From the NCBI RefSeq assembly GCF_001426865.1, contig NZ_LMFO01000031.1, positions 244,711-308,710 on the forward strand: a stretch of 64,000 bases of DNA, written 5' to 3'. Each line of letters begins with the position of its first letter. Position 1 is the stretch's first letter. The notes under the pieces were generated by a model. The model ran no database searches. It was not told the DNA's origin and saw only the letters and a list, made by a program, of their open reading frames with translations. Below, piece after piece: positions 61,759 through 64,000 of this stretch. Source of the DNA: Paenibacillus sp. Root52. Lineage in GTDB: Bacteria > Bacillota > Bacilli > Paenibacillales > Paenibacillaceae. Position numbers and translations under genes: made by a program.

Positions 61759-63039
61759 ATGCTGAGAATGTTGAAGAAGATGGATGGAATCATATTGTTT
61801 GTACTGCTGTTGCTTATGGGAATAAGCATAGCTGCTGTATATAGCGGGACGCAGACCGATTCTACATTGAGCAACCATCATATCAAAACCTTACAATTTT
61901 ATATTGCCGGATTCATTGTCGTAATTGGAATGGGGCTTATCAATTATAAGCTCATTGTAAAATATGCTTTCTATTTATATGTCATCGGAAATATTTTGCT
62001 TCTCCTCGCTAATTTCGTGGGTGGCTCGGTCAACAATGCCAATGGCTGGCTGAAGCTGGGGGATACTTTCTCATTTCAACCTGCGGAACTGTTTAAAATG
62101 ATCTTAATTCTATTTCTCGCCCATTTGCTTATGAAGCGAAAAGGAAGAGAACTCGGTTTCTGGAGAGACATCGTGCCGATTGGGTGCTGGACCTTTATTC
62201 CCTTTGCGCTTGTTATGATACAGAATGACTTGGGGAATGCCTTGGGGTATGTTGTTATTTTGGCAGCGGTGCTCTGGATCGGTAATATTAAGCTGAAACA
62301 TGCCTTGATTGGTATTGCCATTATTGGTGTGGCTTTTTTTGGCTTCGTTAAATCATATGTCACATATCACGAAGAGATTTTCACTTTTCTAGAGAAGGTG
62401 GATCGAGAGCATTGGGCAGAACGGATCGATCCTTGGCTTGTACCAGAGAAAGCCACTGCCAAAGCAACCTGGCATACCAAAAATGCGGGTCTTGCTATAG
62501 GATCAGGTGGCATCATTGGGAAAGGGTACTTGCAAGGCACATCGGTGCAAAGCGGACGTGTGCCTTATACGTATTCGGATTCTATTTTCGTCGTGATTGC
62601 TGAAGAATTTGGTTTTGTGGGCGGTGCAGTGCTGCTATTGCTTTATTTTGTCCTAATCCATCGGATGGTGCTTATTGCACTGGAATGTAAAGACCGAGCC
62701 GGACCAGTGATTATTATTGGAATTATAGGAATGTTGCTGTATCAGGTATTTGAGAATATTGGTGCTTTTCTGGGGTTGATGCCGCTCACAGGTATTACTT
62801 TACCGTTTATTAGTTACGGAGGAACGTCATTGCTTATCAATATGGCCTGCATCGCGATTGCCATGAGCATCAAACTGTATGGCCCTGAGGATGAAGATGT
62901 TATCGTGTCAGAGGAGCAGCCGCCGAGTTTGCCAGCAAGAGTACGGAGTTGGGTGAGTGGGCTGGATGTGCTGAACAAAATCAAGAACAAGAACAAGGAA
63001 AAGAACAAGGAAAAGGAACAGGATCAAGTAGGGGTGTAA
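61759..63039 (+). CDS. FtsW/RodA/SpoVE-family peptidoglycan polymerase, second copy
   Basis: About 426 aa, paralogous to the gene before it along the whole length (shared RIDPWLVPEKATA and GLMPLTGITLPFISYGGTS). About ten helices, then a Lys/Asn/Glu-rich C-terminal tail (KIKNKNKEKNKEKEQ) absent from the first copy. GGGGG lies 12 bases before the ATG at 61759; the frame opens earlier, at 61672, without support. A terminator separates the two genes, so each is probably transcribed separately. Confidence 0.9.
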   Translation: MLRMLKKMDGIILFVLLLLMGISIAAVYSGTQTDSTLSNHHIKTLQFYIAGFIVVIGMGLINYKLIVKYAFYLYVIGNILLLLANFVGGSVNNANGWLKLGDTFSFQPAELFKMILILFLAHLLMKRKGRELGFWRDIVPIGCWTFIPFALVMIQNDLGNALGYVVILAAVLWIGNIKLKHALIGIAIIGVAFFGFVKSYVTYHEEIFTFLEKVDREHWAERIDPWLVPEKATAKATWHTKNAGLAIGSGGIIGKGYLQGTSVQSGRVPYTYSDSIFVVIAEEFGFVGGAVLLLLYFVLIHRMVLIALECKDRAGPVIIIGIIGMLLYQVFENIGAFLGLMPLTGITLPFISYGGTSLLINMACIAIAMSIKLYGPEDEDVIVSEEQPPSLPARVRSWVSGLDVLNKIKNKNKEKNKEKEQDQVGV

Positions 63040-63092
63040 TTTCGAGCGTGGTTTAGACAGGATAGCAGATATAGAGTAGTCATAAATGAGAG

Positions 63093-63213
63093 CACAGGTA
63101 TAAACGAAGGACAGACATAAACGGATCACAGGTATAAACGAGGGACAGACATCAACAGGATCGCAGGCATAAACGAGAGGACAGACATAAACAGAATCAC
63201 AGACATAAACGTA
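63093..63213 (+). repeat. Degenerate tandem repeat, period 34-36 bp
   Basis: Units beginning CACAGGTATAAACGA recur at 63093, 63127, 63162 and 63198, each with an internal half-unit (ACAGACATAAAC). About three and a half copies; noncoding. Confidence 0.7.
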
Positions 63214-63631
63214 GGCATTGCTATAAGCAAGGTGTGGACATAAGGTTGGAAAGGAAAGGGGGGAATGATCGTGTAAAGGTGCCCCGCCTTCCGAGTATGT
63301 GTCCCACTTCGTTATAGCGGCATTTAAATTAGGGTCGGTTTTCACCATTATAGGTGGGGTCGGCTCTTTTTGGTCTTGGGTGTGTCTGAGAACTTTCTGA
63401 AGGAAGGCAGAGCTTGAATTTTTCGTTTCAAGCAAGGACGTTTTTCGCAGATATACCGGATCGTCAAGAGAAAGTGACACAGCAGGCTCGAAAAGACGTG
63501 GGCAGTGGATGATGCCCCCAAGTGAGCGTGAGATTTGAAGTCACGACAGTTGATCATGTGTCATCTCTAACGAACTCAGTTGGCCTTATTGGCGGGAAAA
63601 TGGCACTCAGGAAATGCTAACGAATCGTGGT
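63214..63631. other. Intergenic stretch before the insertion sequence
   Basis: No gene is supported. GGGTCGG occurs twice near 63332-63366 without forming a convincing terminator. The minus-strand open frames here have no credible start. Confidence 0.35.
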
Positions 63632-63701
63632 GGAGCTAGAATAAAAAGTGGACACCCGTTAACGGACAGAAGGATAATAAAGCTAACGGAGGTGTGTCCA
63701 C

Positions 63702-64000
63702 ATGGGAGAACAGCGGCAACGATACAATGAAGAATTCAAGAAACAAACGGTAAAATTTATCCAAGAACAGACCAAGACACTCGGAGACTTGGCAGAAGAA
63801 CTCAACATTCCAAAAAGTACATTACACCAGTGGATTAAGAAACAAACGGTAAAATTTATCCAAGAACAGACCAAGACACTCGGAGACTTGGCAGAAGAAC
63901 TCAACATTCCAAAAAGTACATTACACCAGTGGATGGGCAAGTATCGCGAACTTAAACATGAGCCCGTAGCTAGCGTAGATCGAGTGAAAGAACTGGAAGC
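63702..64000 (+). CDS. IS3-family transposase OrfA (partial), with duplicated HTH
   Basis: The frame runs off the window after 99 codons. It starts MGEQRQRYNEEFKKQTVKF, the typical HTH_Tnp_1 beginning, with GGAGG nine bases before the ATG. Residues 13-45 are repeated directly as residues 46-78 by a 99-bp in-frame tandem duplication, so the N-terminal helix-turn-helix is present twice. OrfA of this group normally has one such HTH and then a leucine zipper. Whether the enlarged protein is active is unknown. Confidence 0.82.
   Translation, partial: MGEQRQRYNEEFKKQTVKFIQEQTKTLGDLAEELNIPKSTLHQWIKKQTVKFIQEQTKTLGDLAEELNIPKSTLHQWMGKYRELKHEPVASVDRVKELE
63738..63935 (+). repeat. Perfect 99-bp tandem duplication inside orfA
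   Basis: 63738-63836 and 63837-63935 are identical except for the last base (T versus G). In frame, 33 codons. Confidence 0.92.

Larger units (their letters stand above)
63632..64000 (+). mobile_element. Left end of an IS3-family insertion sequence (cut by window edge)
   Basis: An orfA-type transposase gene preceded by a sequence containing AAAAAGTGGACACC (about 63645), the usual kind of terminal inverted repeat in the IS150/IS3 group. The exact end and the right half are not visible. Confidence 0.65.

Noticed and set aside
63040..63480. CRISPR-like array in the 34-36 bp repeats, or the 190-codon minus frame
   Set aside because: Repeats are degenerate and contiguous without unique spacers; the minus frame has Cys/Pro/Tyr-rich antisense composition and no start signal.

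Overview
The window looks like chromosomal DNA of a Paenibacillus (Firmicutes, Bacillales; moderate GC). Evidence: Gram-positive ribosome binding sites with frequent TTG/GTG starts, lipoprotein solute-binding proteins, an SLH-domain surface protein, a Spo0E-type sporulation phosphatase, an AimR/RRNPP-like receptor family, and a C30-type carotenoid cluster. Species assignment is inference.

Layout. 0.2-1.9 kb: two sugar ABC permeases (upstream partner outside the window). 2.0-2.8 kb: 3' remnants of a MocR-type regulator and a LysE-type exporter that lost both 5' halves. 2.9-5.2 kb: a soluble chemoreceptor and moaA. 5.4-9.4 kb: a solute-binding lipoprotein with a membrane-bound AraC-type regulator. 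9.7-14.8 kb: an SLH-anchored PAP2 phosphatase and a large chemoreceptor. 15.2-28.8 kb: a complete reductive pyrimidine catabolism operon (NMT1-type ABC transporter, transaminase, two unrelated N-carbamoyl-beta-alanine hydrolases, PreT/PreA, dihydropyrimidinase, a small unknown protein) with a convergent PucR regulator. 29-36.8 kb: an RND exporter with its TetR, a TetR plus paired SMR exporters, and a phospholipase D-like protein. 37-47.7 kb: a B12-dependent CarH/LitR photoreceptor followed by a seven-gene carotenoid operon and type 2 IPP isomerase. 48.1-54.4 kb: a peptide-signalling locus. 54.8-63 kb: housekeeping genes (ychF, prfA, prmC, two FtsW/RodA proteins). 63.6-64 kb: the start of an IS3-family element cut by the window edge.

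The two most interesting systems are these. (1) Three paralogous HTH-TPR receptors lie at 48.2-54.0 kb. Two are each followed by a short gene missed by ordinary ORF cut-offs (47 and 45 aa), encoding a secreted pro-peptide with a nearly identical C-terminus (PP-VIMTTN-x-HG-x-GS). These look like receptor/pheromone pairs; the third receptor has lost its peptide and sits just upstream of a Spo0E-like phosphatase gene. Two of the receptor promoters share a 14-bp box. (2) Both the carH promoter and the crt promoter carry three consecutive 11-bp direct repeats with a GTA(T/G) core, overlapping or abutting the -10 element. This is the operator architecture known for CarH and predicts light-induced, autoregulated carotenoid synthesis.

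Starts were adjusted from the longest open frame wherever a ribosome binding site indicated a shorter one. All functional calls come from reading the sequence; no database search was run.
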